NCBI RefSeq assembly: GCF_001704415.2 | Contig: NC_030831.1 | Span: 41,958,134-42,022,133, forward strand | Source: Capra hircus | Lineage: Eukaryota > Chordata > Mammalia > Artiodactyla > Bovidae | DNA length: 64,000 nt | Direction of reading: 5' to 3' | In this document: one piece after another, positions 45,601-54,009 of the stretch | Position numbering within the stretch: position 1 is the first letter of the stretch | Layout of the letters: each line of letters opens with the position of its first letter | Position numbers and translations under genes: made by a program | Notes under the pieces: model-generated | What the model was told of the DNA's origin: nothing | Databases searched by the model: none | What the model saw: the letters and a program-made list of their open reading frames with translations, nothing else

Positions 45601-47475
45601 ATGCATATTCTGTTAAATGTATATTTACTGTTTAAATATTATCCCTGGGGACATGGGATGAGGACAGTGGCTTGTGTTGAGGAGGAAAGATTTCTTCTGT
45701 GAACACTTTTCCATCACCAGCTCTGCTTTCAATGATACTGACAAGCTGCACGTTGCCGGGGCCTTTCTTGCCTGGTGACACTGTTGAAGGCCCCTGTGGC
45801 CCTCAGACAGACTCTCTGTGAGAAGGTGTTCGAAAGGCGGGGGTAGAAACAGTCCCTAGTACTCTGCTGTGTGCCTGCTGGCTGGCCTCTTGTGGATCCT
45901 TTGCATAACAAGGATTCCTAAGTACCGTTTTATGTCTTGAGGAAAATCTAGTCATTCCTCCCAAGCAAGTTAGTCTACCTTTGCTCAAAGCTTTTCATGA
46001 AATTAGGGAAACTGGGTATTTTAGGGGTGTGCATTACAAGCTTTCCTATAATGTGTGTGTTAACGTGTGTGTATGAAGTGTGAAGTGTTAGTTGCTCAGT
46101 CCTGTCCAACTCCCAACTCTTACAATCCCATGGACTGTAGCCTGCCAGGCTCCTCTGTCCATGGGATTTCCCAGGCAAGAATACTGTAGTGGGTTGCCAT
46201 TTCCTTCTCTAGGGATGCAACCCGGGTCTCCTGCATTGCAGGCAGATTCTTTACTACCAGAGAAGCCCCAGTGTTGTGTGTATGGGCGTAAACAGTTCAG
46301 GGTGACAGAGGAGACCCCAGAAGAGCGACCTTTCTTAGACTTTCAGAGGTGCTCACCAGTGTCACTGCTTTAGGAGAATGAGATCCTGACTGAGCAGGAG
46401 GAGCTCCTAGCCATGGAGCAGTTCTTGCGCCGACAGATTGCCTCGGAGAAGGAAGAGATCGAGCGCCTCCGGGCAGAGATCGCGGAGATCCAGAGGTGAG
46501 GGCAGGGGTCAGGGCTCAACTTGGACTCTGGGGAGAGCAGGACAGTCCAGCCTCAGCCCTTCCTGTGACGGGGCCAGGCAGAGCGCCCCCTTCCATACCG
46601 TCTGTATTACCTCTGAGGTGGGCTTTGTCCCGAGTGGACCCGCTAGAAAGCTGGGCAGCCTGGAAGCAGACCACCAGCCTGTCTGTGCGGGTGGGTCACG
46701 CGCTCCCCGCCCTGTCCTGTCCCCGCACAGCCGCCAGCAGCATGGCCGCAGTGAGACCGAGGAGTACTCGTCGGACAGTGAGAGCGAGAGCGAGGACGAG
46801 GACGAACTGCAGCTCATCCTGCAGGACCTGCAGCGGCAGAACGAGGAACTGGAGGTGCGCATGCGCCGGGCCGCTGCCCTCGGGAGCGCTGGGGTCCACG
46901 TCGTGCTTATCGGACTCGCTCCTCACCTCACACGGGGCCTGTGGGCCTGGGCTGCTGTCGCTCCTTCCGGCAGGGGCTCCAACACAACAGAGAATCCTAC
47001 CCGGGACGCCCCACCCGGGGTTGCTGGCCTCAGAGCCATTTGGGGGTCCGGGAGACAGGCCTCGGGCAGCAGCTCGCTCTGCCCCAGTTTACAGATCGTG
47101 TTAGTGCTGAGCAGGAAAACACCTGCGGGACGGAGGGAGCCCCCTGGGTTCACAGAGGGGGAGGGGCCCTGCCCAGAGGGAGGCAGGCCTGCTGGCGGTG
47201 GGCAGTGGCTCAGCGTGTTTTTGGGGTCGCAACTCCTCCTTGACCGGCTGCTGCGTCTGTCCCTGCAGATCAAGAACAACCACCTGAACCAGGCCATACA
47301 CGAGGAGCGCGAGGCCATCATCGAGCTGCGGGTGCAGCTTCGCCTGCTCCAGCTGCAGCGCGCGCGCCCCGAACCCCTGGCCGAGCCCGAGCCCGGCGCC
47401 CGAGAGCCGCCCCCGCCCACCAAGGAGCAGGCGCGGCCGTCGCCAGGCAGGGAGCGGAAGGAGACGCCCATCTGA
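25437..47475 (+). CDS. RALBP1: RALBP1 spliced coding sequence, 635 aa (exons 2-10)
   Basis: RalA-binding protein 1 (RLIP76) is an effector of GTP-bound RalA/RalB and a GTPase-activating protein for Rac1/Cdc42. It works at the plasma membrane and endocytic sites, and at mitochondria in mitosis; a disputed ATP-dependent glutathione-conjugate transport role is also reported. Seen here: a basic Lys-rich N-terminus with GKKKGK at 69-74; KEEKH repeats at 132-147; a RhoGAP domain about 190-380 with the arginine finger R232 in GIYRVSG and K268 in KQYLRDLPE; GGIKDLSK at 418-425; a Ral-binding coiled coil about 393-446; more coiled coil at 485-525; an acidic Ser/Glu tract at 533-551; and a final coiled coil about 552-600. 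The start ATG has A at -3. Nine coding exons join in phase with no stop: 25437-25680, 27004-27462, 30695-31044, 32726-32887, 33858-33989, 42627-42734, 46374-46495, 46731-46854, 47269-47475. The human protein is 655 aa; the shortfall is in the last exon. Identification is secure; domain limits are by analogy with human. Confidence 0.97.
25681..26074. other. Intron 2, first part
   Basis: Unique-looking intronic DNA. No other feature seen. Confidence 0.5.
26075..26154. mobile_element. Mariner-derived MITE (about 80 bp palindrome)
   Basis: The ends TACTGGGTTGGCTGAAAAGTTC and the reverse of GAACTTTTTGGCCACCCCAATA form near-matching inverted termini around a short spacer, with TA at the borders. 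This matches the short mariner-derived elements common in ruminants. It sits in RALBP1 intron 2. Confidence 0.85.
26155..27003. other. Intron 2, remainder
   Basis: Unassigned. A-rich patch at 26,321-26,338. No gene seen apart from the exon 3 acceptor at its end. Confidence 0.45.
27004..27462 (+). CDS. RALBP1: RALBP1 exon 3 (residues 82-234, first base of 235)
   Basis: The acceptor is TTTCTTTGGCAG|CTGAAGG and the donor GTGTCAG|GTGAGG. It carries the Lys/Glu/His repeat region, the KKKKKK run at 166-171 and the start of the RhoGAP domain, including the arginine finger R232. The 5' half is A-rich; the 3' half, from about 27,290, is markedly GC-rich. Confidence 0.97.
27612..27651. repeat. (GT)14 microsatellite followed by an alternating CG run
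   Basis: Uninterrupted GT repeat at 27,612-27,639, then TACGCGCGCGC. It lies 150 bp after the RALBP1 exon 3 donor. A likely length polymorphism. Confidence 0.95.
27652..29419. other. Intron 3, first part
   Basis: G+C-rich to about 28,000, then A/T-rich. G-run at 29,295-29,303. No repeat family identified. Confidence 0.4.
29420..29855 (-). repeat. Ruminant L1 3' fragment, antisense
   Basis: 'tttaattgaagtatagttga', 'gttccctgtgctgtactgtg' and 'tgactta tttcatgtagctt' landmarks in order. Confidence 0.75.
29856..30694. other. Intron 3, remainder
   Basis: A/T-rich, unassigned. Ends in the exon 4 acceptor. Confidence 0.45.
30695..31044 (+). CDS. RALBP1: RALBP1 exon 4 (residues 235-351)
   Basis: The acceptor is GTTCTCAG|GAATTAAA and the donor GTCCAG|GTACAC. 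It encodes the RhoGAP core, with K268 in the KQYLRDLPE helix and the MNIQNISIVLSPTV segment typical of the fold. It ends in phase 0. Confidence 0.97.
31045..32185. other. Intron 4, first part
   Basis: No gene or named repeat seen. Confidence 0.45.
32197..32475 (-). repeat. Bov-A2 SINE, antisense, with 11-bp TSD
   Basis: GCT run, two Bov-A monomers and the GAAAGTGAAAAGTGAAAGTG linker, between duplications GCTCTAGTGCT (32186-32196 and 32476-32486). It lies 240 bp before RALBP1 exon 5. Confidence 0.95.
32726..32887 (+). CDS. RALBP1: RALBP1 exon 5 (residues 352-405)
   Basis: A T-run acceptor ends TTTTTAG|ATTAGC; the donor is AGACAG|GTGTGT. The 54 codons finish the RhoGAP domain and begin the Ral-binding coiled coil. 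Both ends are phase 0. Confidence 0.97.
33080..33220 (+). repeat. MIR element, sense
   Basis: 'gagcacaggtttggaaatca ... ctggcttgaaattcttgctc' and 'cttaacctccttaaggcttg' follow the MIR tRNA-derived and core regions. Ancient. Confidence 0.75.
33255..33440 (-). repeat. MIR element, antisense
   Basis: 'ttattttacagatgagaata', 'aataacttactctgtgtcac' and 'accaggatttaacc' are the reverse of MIR. Forms an inverted pair with the copy just upstream. Confidence 0.75.
33441..33857. other. End of intron 5
   Basis: Unique-looking DNA. No feature apart from the exon 6 acceptor. Confidence 0.45.
33858..33989 (+). CDS. RALBP1: RALBP1 exon 6 (residues 406-449)
   Basis: The acceptor is TACTTTCTAG|GAGTTT and the donor AGACAA|GTGAGT. 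The 44 codons cover most of the Ral-binding coiled coil and GGIKDLSK at 418-425. Both ends are phase 0, so this exon could be skipped or neighboured by an inserted exon without a frameshift. Confidence 0.97.
33990..35159. other. Intron 6, first part
   Basis: Unassigned. A 141-codon open frame at 34426-34851 shows no domain. Confidence 0.4.
35160..35655 (+). repeat. L1 ORF2 fragment, sense (segment 1 of a split L1)
   Basis: Translated bits match the L1 reverse transcriptase order (KDAEK, then 'ctgataaacagcatttacag', 'aggcaaggatttctgctttt', 'ttcaacattgtactagaggt'). The L1 resumes beyond the BovB at 39,346. It contains a splice-site-flanked 48-nt block discussed in the findings. Confidence 0.85.
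35656..39345 (-). mobile_element. Full-length BovB (RTE LINE), antisense, 13-bp TSD
   Basis: About 3.69 kb between perfect duplications TGAACTATGGGAT (35643-35655 and 39346-39358). Reading the minus strand: a GC-rich 5' region with tandem 'gctcctcctgg'-type units (about 38,900-39,345), an endonuclease region (KLEVVKQEMARV near 38,470), a reverse transcriptase with RYADDTTL near 36,430, and the CTGAA-type 3' end. Frames are broken in several places, so this copy is not autonomous. Confidence 0.95.
39359..39774 (+). repeat. L1 ORF2 fragment, sense (segment 2)
   Basis: Continues the L1 of 35,160-35,655 after the BovB. 'aaagctacagtgatcaatac' and 'ttttcaacaaatggtgctgt' are ORF2 landmarks. A15-type run near 39,518. 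Confidence 0.85.
39775..40161 (+). repeat. Bov-A trimer SINE, sense
   Basis: Three Bov-A monomers (starting near 39,775, 39,917 and 40,059) joined by two copies of the TTCACTTTCACTTTTCACTT linker, ending in the GCAGCAGC run. The usual genomic form is the dimer Bov-A2. Confidence 0.88.
40275..41215 (-). repeat. Ruminant L1 3' region, antisense, inserted in the split L1
   Basis: 'tttaattgaagtatagttga', 'gttccctgtgctgtgcagta' and reversed ORF2 end ('ttttctccagcatttattat'-like sequence) in order. It separates two sense L1 segments. Confidence 0.82.
41216..42310 (+). repeat. L1 ORF2/3' fragment, sense (segment 3), with an inner insertion
   Basis: 'ctcttcaaaagacactgtta' resumes the split L1. About 41,455-41,590 is another antisense L1 tail ('tagggtagttttaggttgac'). 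After it the sense L1 continues to 'gtggctacttgactgtgtac'. It ends about 315 bp before exon 7. Confidence 0.8.
42627..42734 (+). CDS. RALBP1: RALBP1 exon 7 (residues 450-485)
   Basis: The acceptor is TTGGATAG|GAATGT and the donor GCCCAG|GTAAGT. The 36 acidic/helical codons link the Ral-binding region to the next coiled coil. Phase 0 at both ends. It sits just downstream of the nested retrotransposon block of intron 6. Confidence 0.97.
42780..45108 (-). repeat. L1, antisense, about 2.3 kb
   Basis: Runs from the L1 3' end through reversed ORF2 ('tctggcttatttcacttatc', 'ggacctctatgtgttgtc'-like region, 'gttcctgctcctttgc', 'gtgttgaaccatccttgtat'). A-run at 44,279-44,296. Fills most of RALBP1 intron 7. 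Confidence 0.85.
45109..46065. other. Intron 7, later part
   Basis: Unassigned apart from a short tandem duplication at 45,321-45,373. Confidence 0.4.
46076..46274 (-). repeat. Bov-tA SINE, antisense, with 10-bp TSD
   Basis: Complete element between TGTGTGTATG copies (46066-46075 and 46275-46284). It ends about 100 bp before the exon 8 acceptor. Confidence 0.92.
46374..46495 (+). CDS. RALBP1: RALBP1 exon 8 (residues 486-525, two bases of 526)
   Basis: The acceptor is CTGCTTTAG|GAGAAT and the donor CCAGAG|GTGAGG. It encodes a Glu/Arg-rich coiled coil (about QFLRRQIASEKEEIERLRAE). It ends two bases into codon 526. A Bov-tA element ends 100 bp upstream of the acceptor. Confidence 0.97.
46731..46854 (+). 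CDS. RALBP1: RALBP1 exon 9 (residues 526-567)
   Basis: The acceptor is CCCGCACAG|CCGCCAG and the donor CTGGAG|GTGCGC. It encodes the acidic Ser/Glu/Asp tract and a leucine-containing coiled coil. The donor has C at +4, weaker than its neighbours. Confidence 0.96.
47269..47475 (+). CDS. RALBP1: RALBP1 exon 10, coding part (residues 568-635 and stop)
   Basis: The acceptor is GTCCCTGCAG|ATCAAG. It encodes IKNNHLNQAI and a coiled coil, then a Pro/Glu-rich tail ending KETPI, with TGA at 47473-47475. The tail between the coiled coil and the end is GC-rich and about 20 residues shorter than in human RALBP1. This part of the protein binds REPS1/REPS2 in human. Confidence 0.96.
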   Translation: MKNNHLNQAIHEEREAIIELRVQLRLLQLQRARPEPLAEPEPGAREPPPPTKEQARPSPGRERKETPI

Positions 47476-48675
47476 GAGCCGGCCAGGGCGCGCGGGCCTC
47501 CAGAGACGGCTGGCCACCGGAGTCCCAGACGGTCGGCTTCTTGGAAGAGTCATTTCCTTTGTTAACTTAAAATAACTATTTTAACCCTTGAGTGGCTTCT
47601 TTTTAAACCAAAAATCGTCTTTCTTTGCTTTTTTATTACGGCAGAATCAGGATTTTTCTCTCGTTCATGGGGGAGCCACACGGGGCCGCCCTGCCCGCCA
47701 CGTCCCCAGGATCTCGCTGCCGCCACTCGCCCGTGCCTTCACACCTCCGCGGTGCGGGTCCTGGGGGCCTCCTTCCTGACCGGCCGGCCCCCCCACCCTC
47801 CCCTCTCAGCCCCGCCCGAGTCACCCCGGTGGCCTGGGTCATGGGAGAACCAGGGCGTCCACACAGCATGTTTCTTCGACCTTCCATTAGGACAGAGCGC
47901 CGTGGTTGGCTTGCTCGGGCCCGAATGTAAGCGTGTCTTTGCCTGCATAAGCCATATCGATGGGTAGCCGCGCGCTCACACAAGATTGCAGTCGGTGTCT
48001 ACACAGGCTCGGTGAACTGCTGCTGGACGCCTGGTGGGCCAGGCTGAGTACTAGGAATCGGACTTCCTCGGGAGTCAGCCGTGGTCCTGACCACCCCCTC
48101 CCCCCACGACCTTGGTTACCCGTGGCGTCTGGCTCACAGGCACCGGGGTCCAGTGCCGCTGGGTCCAAGTAAGTGGCTCCGAGAGGCTCTGGGCTGTGAA
48201 GACAAACCCACATGTCCCGGTGATGGAAACACCCCCTGAGGGCACATCCTCTTCTCCTGGTTAGTATTTATTTCAGCACCTGGTTAACTGCGGTTTTTTA
48301 TTCTCTACCTATTGCACTGTTGTGACTTGTTGGCCATTATTTGATTTTTGTACGAAAAAAAAGCTTTGTTATAGAAATCAGCATACTATTTTTTTAAACC
48401 TGGAGAGAAGATATTATGGTGACTGAAAATATGGTCAGGTGTCAAATATAAATGTATAAAAGCCTTCTTGCTGTCCTGTCGGTCATGTTACATTTATTTC
48501 ATATTTGCTGGCAATACTGAAGGTTTCTTTTTTGTTTGTGTAAACTCTTAATTTCTATCATGGTGTCATGAATTTTTAAAATCAGTATTTCATTACAGTT
48601 GTCTCAGCGTTGGTAAACTAATTTTTGCCAGGACCATTATTGATTAAGCAAATAAATTCAACAGCCATTTGAGGG
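47476..48675 (+). other. RALBP1: RALBP1 3' UTR, about 1.2 kb
   Basis: It follows the stop codon: GC-rich to about 48,230, then A/T-rich, with no repeat recognised. It ends near the AATAAA at 48,651. The exact cleavage site is estimated. Confidence 0.8.
48651..48656 (+). terminator. RALBP1: Polyadenylation signal of RALBP1
   Basis: AATAAA lies about 1.18 kb past the stop codon and is followed about 40 nt later by a T/GT-rich stretch (CTTCTTGTTTTCTGTG), as expected for a cleavage site near 48,675. I saw no other canonical hexamer in the 3' UTR. Confidence 0.8.
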
Positions 48676-50169
48676 AGAAAAAAAGCTTCTTGTTTTCTGT
48701 GCCCGTTCTTCCTTTGAAATACCTGAGTGCACTGAAGCTGGTCTGATGTGCCTTCAAGGTCTGCTTGTGAGCAGGACGTTTTGTGCTAACTCACTTTGTG
48801 TCCCCTCCCCACCCCCGCTGGTGCTGAGCAGCTGTCTTGTGCTGAGAAGTGGCTTGTGTGAGTGATGCCCGGTCAGCTGGCCCAGTTGGGCAGGAAGGTG
48901 GGTTTGGCCAGGTTACTGTCTTGTAGGTGATGGCAGGGGTCTGTCTGTCCAGTGGGTCACCTCTTTGGTGCAGGTCACGTGATTCCAGGCTGATGGTTTC
49001 AGGCTCGGGTTCTGGGGGAGCCGACACTGATGGTCTCAAGTTTGGTGAGAGCCAGGCTTCCCTTAGGCGACTCTGTTTTGGGCCTGCTAACTTACCTTTT
49101 AATCAGACTCTCAGCCTGAGAATCCTGATTGAGATTTAAGGCACTGGGGCTCCTCTCAGCTGCCGCACTGGAACTCGCACAGATTTGCTGAATTTGTGGC
49201 ATTCACAGGTCCTGACCTTGGTTCGCAGCCTTTAAGTTGGTGGTTCTTTCTGCTCCTTTTCTGTTGTTGCTCCAGTCTTAGGGAGATCTTGGTCTGCTTG
49301 CTGGTGAGTGCTACAAACACACATTAAGGCTTTCCCAGCAGGATCATCACCAGTGAGTGTCTGGGGCCCTGAGACCTACACCAAAGTCATGTAAGTCAGG
49401 AAAGAGCCTGCTGAAGACACTACTTTCTGCAGTCCAGCAGCTTGTTCAGTGACCTCAGGGAGCTGAGTTTCCGCTTCTCCAGGGCTGTTATCCAGACGCA
49501 GCAAGCAGTGTTGGCCAGAGCGGACACCTCAGTGCTCAGCTAAAGGTAATCGCACAGTTTTCTGGAGTCAAGAACAACTCTGGCCAGTTGGGGTTTTGTT
49601 GGGCAGCTCTTGCTTTATCTGCAGCATCTGCAGTGTCTGGAAGAGTTTAGGAGTGGTCTGTGACCACAGCCTCTTGCACCTTCTAGTCAGGGCAGTGGAG
49701 AGCTGCCAAGGGAAGGGATTTTTGAATCACGAATACCTTCTGCTAACTGTGGCTTAGTCTGAGGCTCAGGAGGGGAAATGCCAGGATCTGCAGGCTGCAT
49801 GGGTGGTTTTGTGCTGGTGCCCCTTTCTCTGCCCAGCACCTAGATGCAGTATTCTCTCAGCTTCGGAGTTGCCAACCAGAGGTGGAGAAATAGACCCAGG
49901 GTCTTGATATGATAGAGAGAAGGCTGAGTTTGCTCCGGAGCAACTGTCGCTCTGGGCATCAGGGCAGAGTTTGTGATGGACAGAACTACAGGATCTTCAG
50001 ATGCGTGTCAGACCCTGTTGTGTGATAGCCTGAGACAATAGCATTCTCTTTCCAGGCTGGAGGAAGGTTCACAGAAGGTGAGGAGAAGACCCAGAGAGGC
50101 CTTCCTGGGGTAGCAGTTGGGAAAAGGAGCGTCAGAGAGGGAAGGAGGAGTGGAGAGAAATGTTCTCAG
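48676..50169. other. Intergenic DNA downstream of RALBP1
   Basis: No gene seen. The minus strand, read on from the ERV fragment at 50,170-50,360, may hold decayed envelope-region sequence, but similarity is too weak to claim. Confidence 0.35.
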
Positions 50170-50360
50170 TCCTCTTGGGAGGGGGCATCTTACCATGATG
50201 TCAGCCGCTTCTCTTCCTGGTTGGTTTGATTTGTGATCTCCAGCATTTGCACAGGACCAGATATCTGGTGGGGCCTTCTTCAGTTGTGAAATACACAGCC
50301 AAGGTTCCACACCTTGTAACTTGGCAGTGGTGTTAGTGATCAAGAGCCTTTTGTAGGATG
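50170..50360 (-). pseudogene. Endogenous retrovirus pol remnant (integrase C-terminus), antisense
   Basis: A minus-strand open frame (50424-50008) contains an LKKAPPD motif near 50,263-50,283, preceded by a PWL segment and followed by a W-x-C spacing. This resembles the end of gammaretrovirus-like integrase. No LTR, gag or intact env is recognised nearby. A short broken relic with no activity. Confidence 0.5.
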
Positions 50361-50723
50361 CTTTCCATAAATCTGCTCTTTCCAAAAGCATACGTGTGAA
50401 ACAGTCACTGTCTGTAAAGGACAAAAGACTTAAAAATGCCCGTGATTAAAGAGCAGATGAGGTTTCATTTGATAAGGAAATGCAGTTATTTCTGTGGCAT
50501 ACAATACTTTCACTGTCCAATGATTATCCTAAAGTACTGATACATTTCTAGAAACTTCAGACAATTTCTGGAATACATATTAGGAACATATGTCCCTACA
50601 AATATAACCTAAGGTTTATCATTATCATTTCTTATTTGACAATTCTTCCCAAGTATTTAACATCTCATTTACAAGATGAGAGGCAAATCTTTTGATTTCC
50701 TAGAGGGCTCCTGGAAAACCTGA
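50361..50723. other. Unassigned intergenic DNA
   Basis: A/T-rich, nothing recognised. Confidence 0.35.
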
Positions 50724-50868
50724 GTTTCAGTTCAGTTCAGTCGCTCAGTCGTGTCTGACTCTTTGCGACCCCATGAATCGCAGCACGCCAGGCCTCCCTG
50801 TCCATCACCACCTCCCGGAGTTCACTCAGATTCACATCCATTGAGTCAGTGATGCCATCCAGCCCAAG
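50724..50868 (-). mobile_element. BovB 3' end fragment, antisense
   Basis: TTCAGTTCAGTTCAG terminus and about 140 bp of 3' sequence. Severely 5'-truncated. Confidence 0.92.
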
Positions 50869-50894
50869 TTTACTTTGAGGTAAAAAGATTCTGA

Positions 50895-51027
50895 GTAGTT
50901 TTTTTTCTTTGTTTTTAAATTTCTTTGTTGCAGCATGAGGGATCTTAGTTCCCCAACCAGGGATGGAACCTGCGCCCCTTGGAGTGGAAGCATGAAGTCT
51001 TAACCACTGGATCGCCAGGGAAGTCCC
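50895..51027 (-). repeat. CHR-type SINE fragment, antisense
   Basis: 'ttagttccccaaccagggat ... aaccactggatcgccaggga' is the tRNA-like end of a CHR SINE. Confidence 0.8.
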
Positions 51028-52399
51028 TCTATTTAGTAATTTGATGAGAAAATGTCAAAAGGATTGAACATTTAATTCAGTAGGATCACAGATCATTGAT
51101 ACAGTGATACTTAATTATCTATTTAAGCAAGGTGACAGTAACATATTAAAGGGAAATACAGAAGTTTACCTTAAAAGTCAGTGCTCTTAATGTTTAGAAG
51201 ACTGGGTTTTGTTAAGTGAAGACCTGATAAAAATAACGTGAAAGAGAGTCAGTTATTCTTGTAACAGAACATTTTTGCTGTCCACACAGATTACTTAAAA
51301 GGTAAACACAAACTCTTTCTTTATAATATAAAGAGCAGAACAATAATCGAAGAGAACTTTTTATCCTTTTAACAGAGGGAAAAATCAAATTCTTAATTTT
51401 GCACCAGTGTATTTTAATGATAAAACTAATTTTTTAGAAAAGCTTTAATCCATTTCAATCTTAGCCTGCTTGACCGCATACACACTTCCTTTTCCACAGA
51501 CATTCTGCATCCTGTGCTGTCCATCCAGGCTCTGTCCCAGATTTTCTCCTCTTTCTTATCCTGGGACTGTCATTTTACTTTCCTTATCTACTTTTCATAC
51601 TGAGTAGTTACTATCACTGACTTAGTGATTAGAGTTCTTAACCCTTAGAATCCTTAATTTTTGGTGAACACTACCTTAGCACTTAGCATTCTGTGGACTG
51701 GCAAATTAATAATAATTTTATAATTTCTAGAAGCACATTTATCCTTGTTAAATTTTCCAGTGGGGCACAAAACTTGTTTACAGAGAGACCCAAATATCTT
51801 TAAAACCAAAAGTGGATAAAAATTTGTTCAGTAATTAACGTGTCAGAATTTTTCTTTTATTTGGAAATGATCTAGATAATGAATGTCCATCACTTAACTT
51901 CTCTCAGTATAAGTTTAAGGTTTCAAGTTACCAAAAAGATTTTGAAAACTATTTTTAAGTAGACATACCGGTAAAGTATAAAGCTGTTGTTTGGAAAGTT
52001 GATTTATAAACGTTTATCTTACCTCTATTTAATTCACTTGTTCTCAACAGTTATGTTCAGTCATGAAAATCTCACAAGATGTTAAACAGCTAATCATCTT
52101 AAGTTATCTTTCTTGCTGACAAATTCTGTAACAGATAACAGCTTATTTTTTAGTAAACCTAGGTAGAATAAAAATATTATATTTTATGTCAATAACTTTA
52201 ATGACATGCCTGTTTTACTTAAACCGACAGACTTAAACTAGCTTTTATTTACTGAATATTATCCTAGATCATATGAACCTGAAAAACATTAAGGTTAATT
52301 TCCATATTTCTGAGAATATATGATTTATGTCACACCTGTCTATATAACCTAATCAAATAGAGCTCTTTACAAATTAACTCCGGCAGTACCATTTGGAGG
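51028..52399. other. A/T-rich unassigned intergenic DNA
   Basis: About 1.4 kb, low G+C. No gene or confident repeat. Confidence 0.35.
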
Positions 52400-53237
52400 T
52401 AGACATACATAAAGATAGACATAAGGAGATACCTTGTAGTGTCTGTTTTAAAATTTTAGCCATGATTTTAAACACACTAGCATTTCTAGAAGAGAACAGA
52501 GAGAAAACATTCTGTGACATAAATCATACCAATGTTTTCTTAGGTCAGTCTTCCAAGGGAATAGAAATAAAAACAAAAATAGACAAATGGGACTTAATCA
52601 AATTTATAAGCTTCTGCACAGCAAAGGAAACCAATAAACAAAATGAAAACACAACTTGCAAAATGGGAGAAAATATTTGCAAATGATGTTGTCAACACAA
52701 CTTCCAAAAGTGTATAATCAGCTCATACAATTCAACCAAAAAACACAAATAATCCTATCCAACAATGGGTAGATCTAAAAAACACTTCTCCAAAGAAGCA
52801 ACACAGATGGCCCCTAGGCACATGAGGAGATAGCTTATCATTGCTAACTATTAGAGAAACGGAAATCAAAACTACAATGAGGTACGACCTCACAGCAGTC
52901 AGAATGGCCATCATTAACAAGTCTAAAAATGCTGGAGAAGGTGTGGAGAGAAGGGAACCCTCCTACACTGTTGGTAGGAATATAAACTGGTCCAGGCACA
53001 GTGGAAAACAGTATGGTGGTTCCTTAAAAAACTAAAAATATAATTACCATACGATCTAGCAGTCCACTCTTGGCATATATCCAGACAAAACTATGATTCA
53101 AAAAGATATATACACCTCTATGTTCATAGCAGCACTATTTACAATAGCCAAGACATGGTGACAAGCCAAATGCCCATCAAGAAGAATGGATAAAGATGTG
53201 GTACACATATACAATAGAAGATTATTCAGCCATGAAA
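52400..53237 (+). repeat. Ruminant L1 ORF2 3' part, sense (segment 1)
   Basis: 'gacttaatcaaatttataag', 'aatggccatcattaacaagt' and 'atagcagcactatttacaat' are ORF2 end landmarks. Interrupted by a Bov-tA and resumed at 53,531. Confidence 0.88.
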
Positions 53238-53530
53238 AGTGGAAGTCGCTCAGTCGTGTCCAACTCTTTGCAACCCCATGGACTATGGAGTCCATGGAAT
53301 TCTCCAGGCCAGAATACTGGAGTGGGTAACCTTTCCCTTCTTCAGGGGATCTTCCCAACTCAGGGATCAAACCCAGGTCTCCCGCATTGCAGGTGGATTC
53401 TTTACCACCTGAGCCACAAGGAAAGCTCAAGAATACTGGAGTGGGTAGACCTATCCCTTCTCCAGCAGATCTCGAACCGGGGTCTCCCGCATTGCAGGCA
53501 GATTCTTTACCGAGCTATGAGAGAAGCCCA
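53238..53530 (-). repeat. Bov-tA SINE, antisense, with a second tRNA-like head
   Basis: A normal antisense Bov-tA to about 53,428 is followed by a repeated 'gaatactggagtgggtagac ... cgcattgcaggcagattctt' segment, giving two tRNA-like heads in tandem. Confidence 0.85.
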
Positions 53531-53862
53531 TTAAAACACAAAATAATGCCATTTGCAGCAACGTGGATGCAATTAGAGATTATTATAGTAAGAAAAAGAC
53601 AAATACGTTACCGCTTATAATCTAAAATATGACACAAATAAATTTATCTATGAAACAGAGAACAGACGTGGTTTCCAAGGGGGAGGGAGCAACTGGGAGG
53701 CTGGGATTAGCAGGTGCAAATATTACATACAGGATAGATAAACAAGGTCCTGTGTACAACACAGGGACCTGTATTCAATGTGGTAAACCACAGTGGAAAA
53801 GAATATTTAAAAGACGAATATATAACTGAATCACTGCTATACAGTAGAGTGTAACACAGCCC
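53531..53862 (+). repeat. Ruminant L1 3' end, sense (segment 2)
   Basis: 'gcagcaacgtggatgcaatt' and 'aacaaggtcctgtgtacaac' complete the L1 broken by the Bov-tA. Confidence 0.87.
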
Positions 53863-54009
53863 TAGTCTTCAGAATCCTCTCCTCTGATGAGAACTGCTTA
53901 GAGAAAACAGGGAGAGCACTTACAGCCCAGAGGCACAGAGAAAGAATGCAAGTCCCACCGGGGAAGGACTTCCGCTCCCTAAATCCCTGTCTTTTTGATG
54001 TCTGCAAGC

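Noticed and set aside
46438..47475. 345-codon open frame read as a single-exon gene
   Set aside because: It is RALBP1 exons 9 and 10 plus introns 8 and 9 read through; splice sites and the known protein order explain it.
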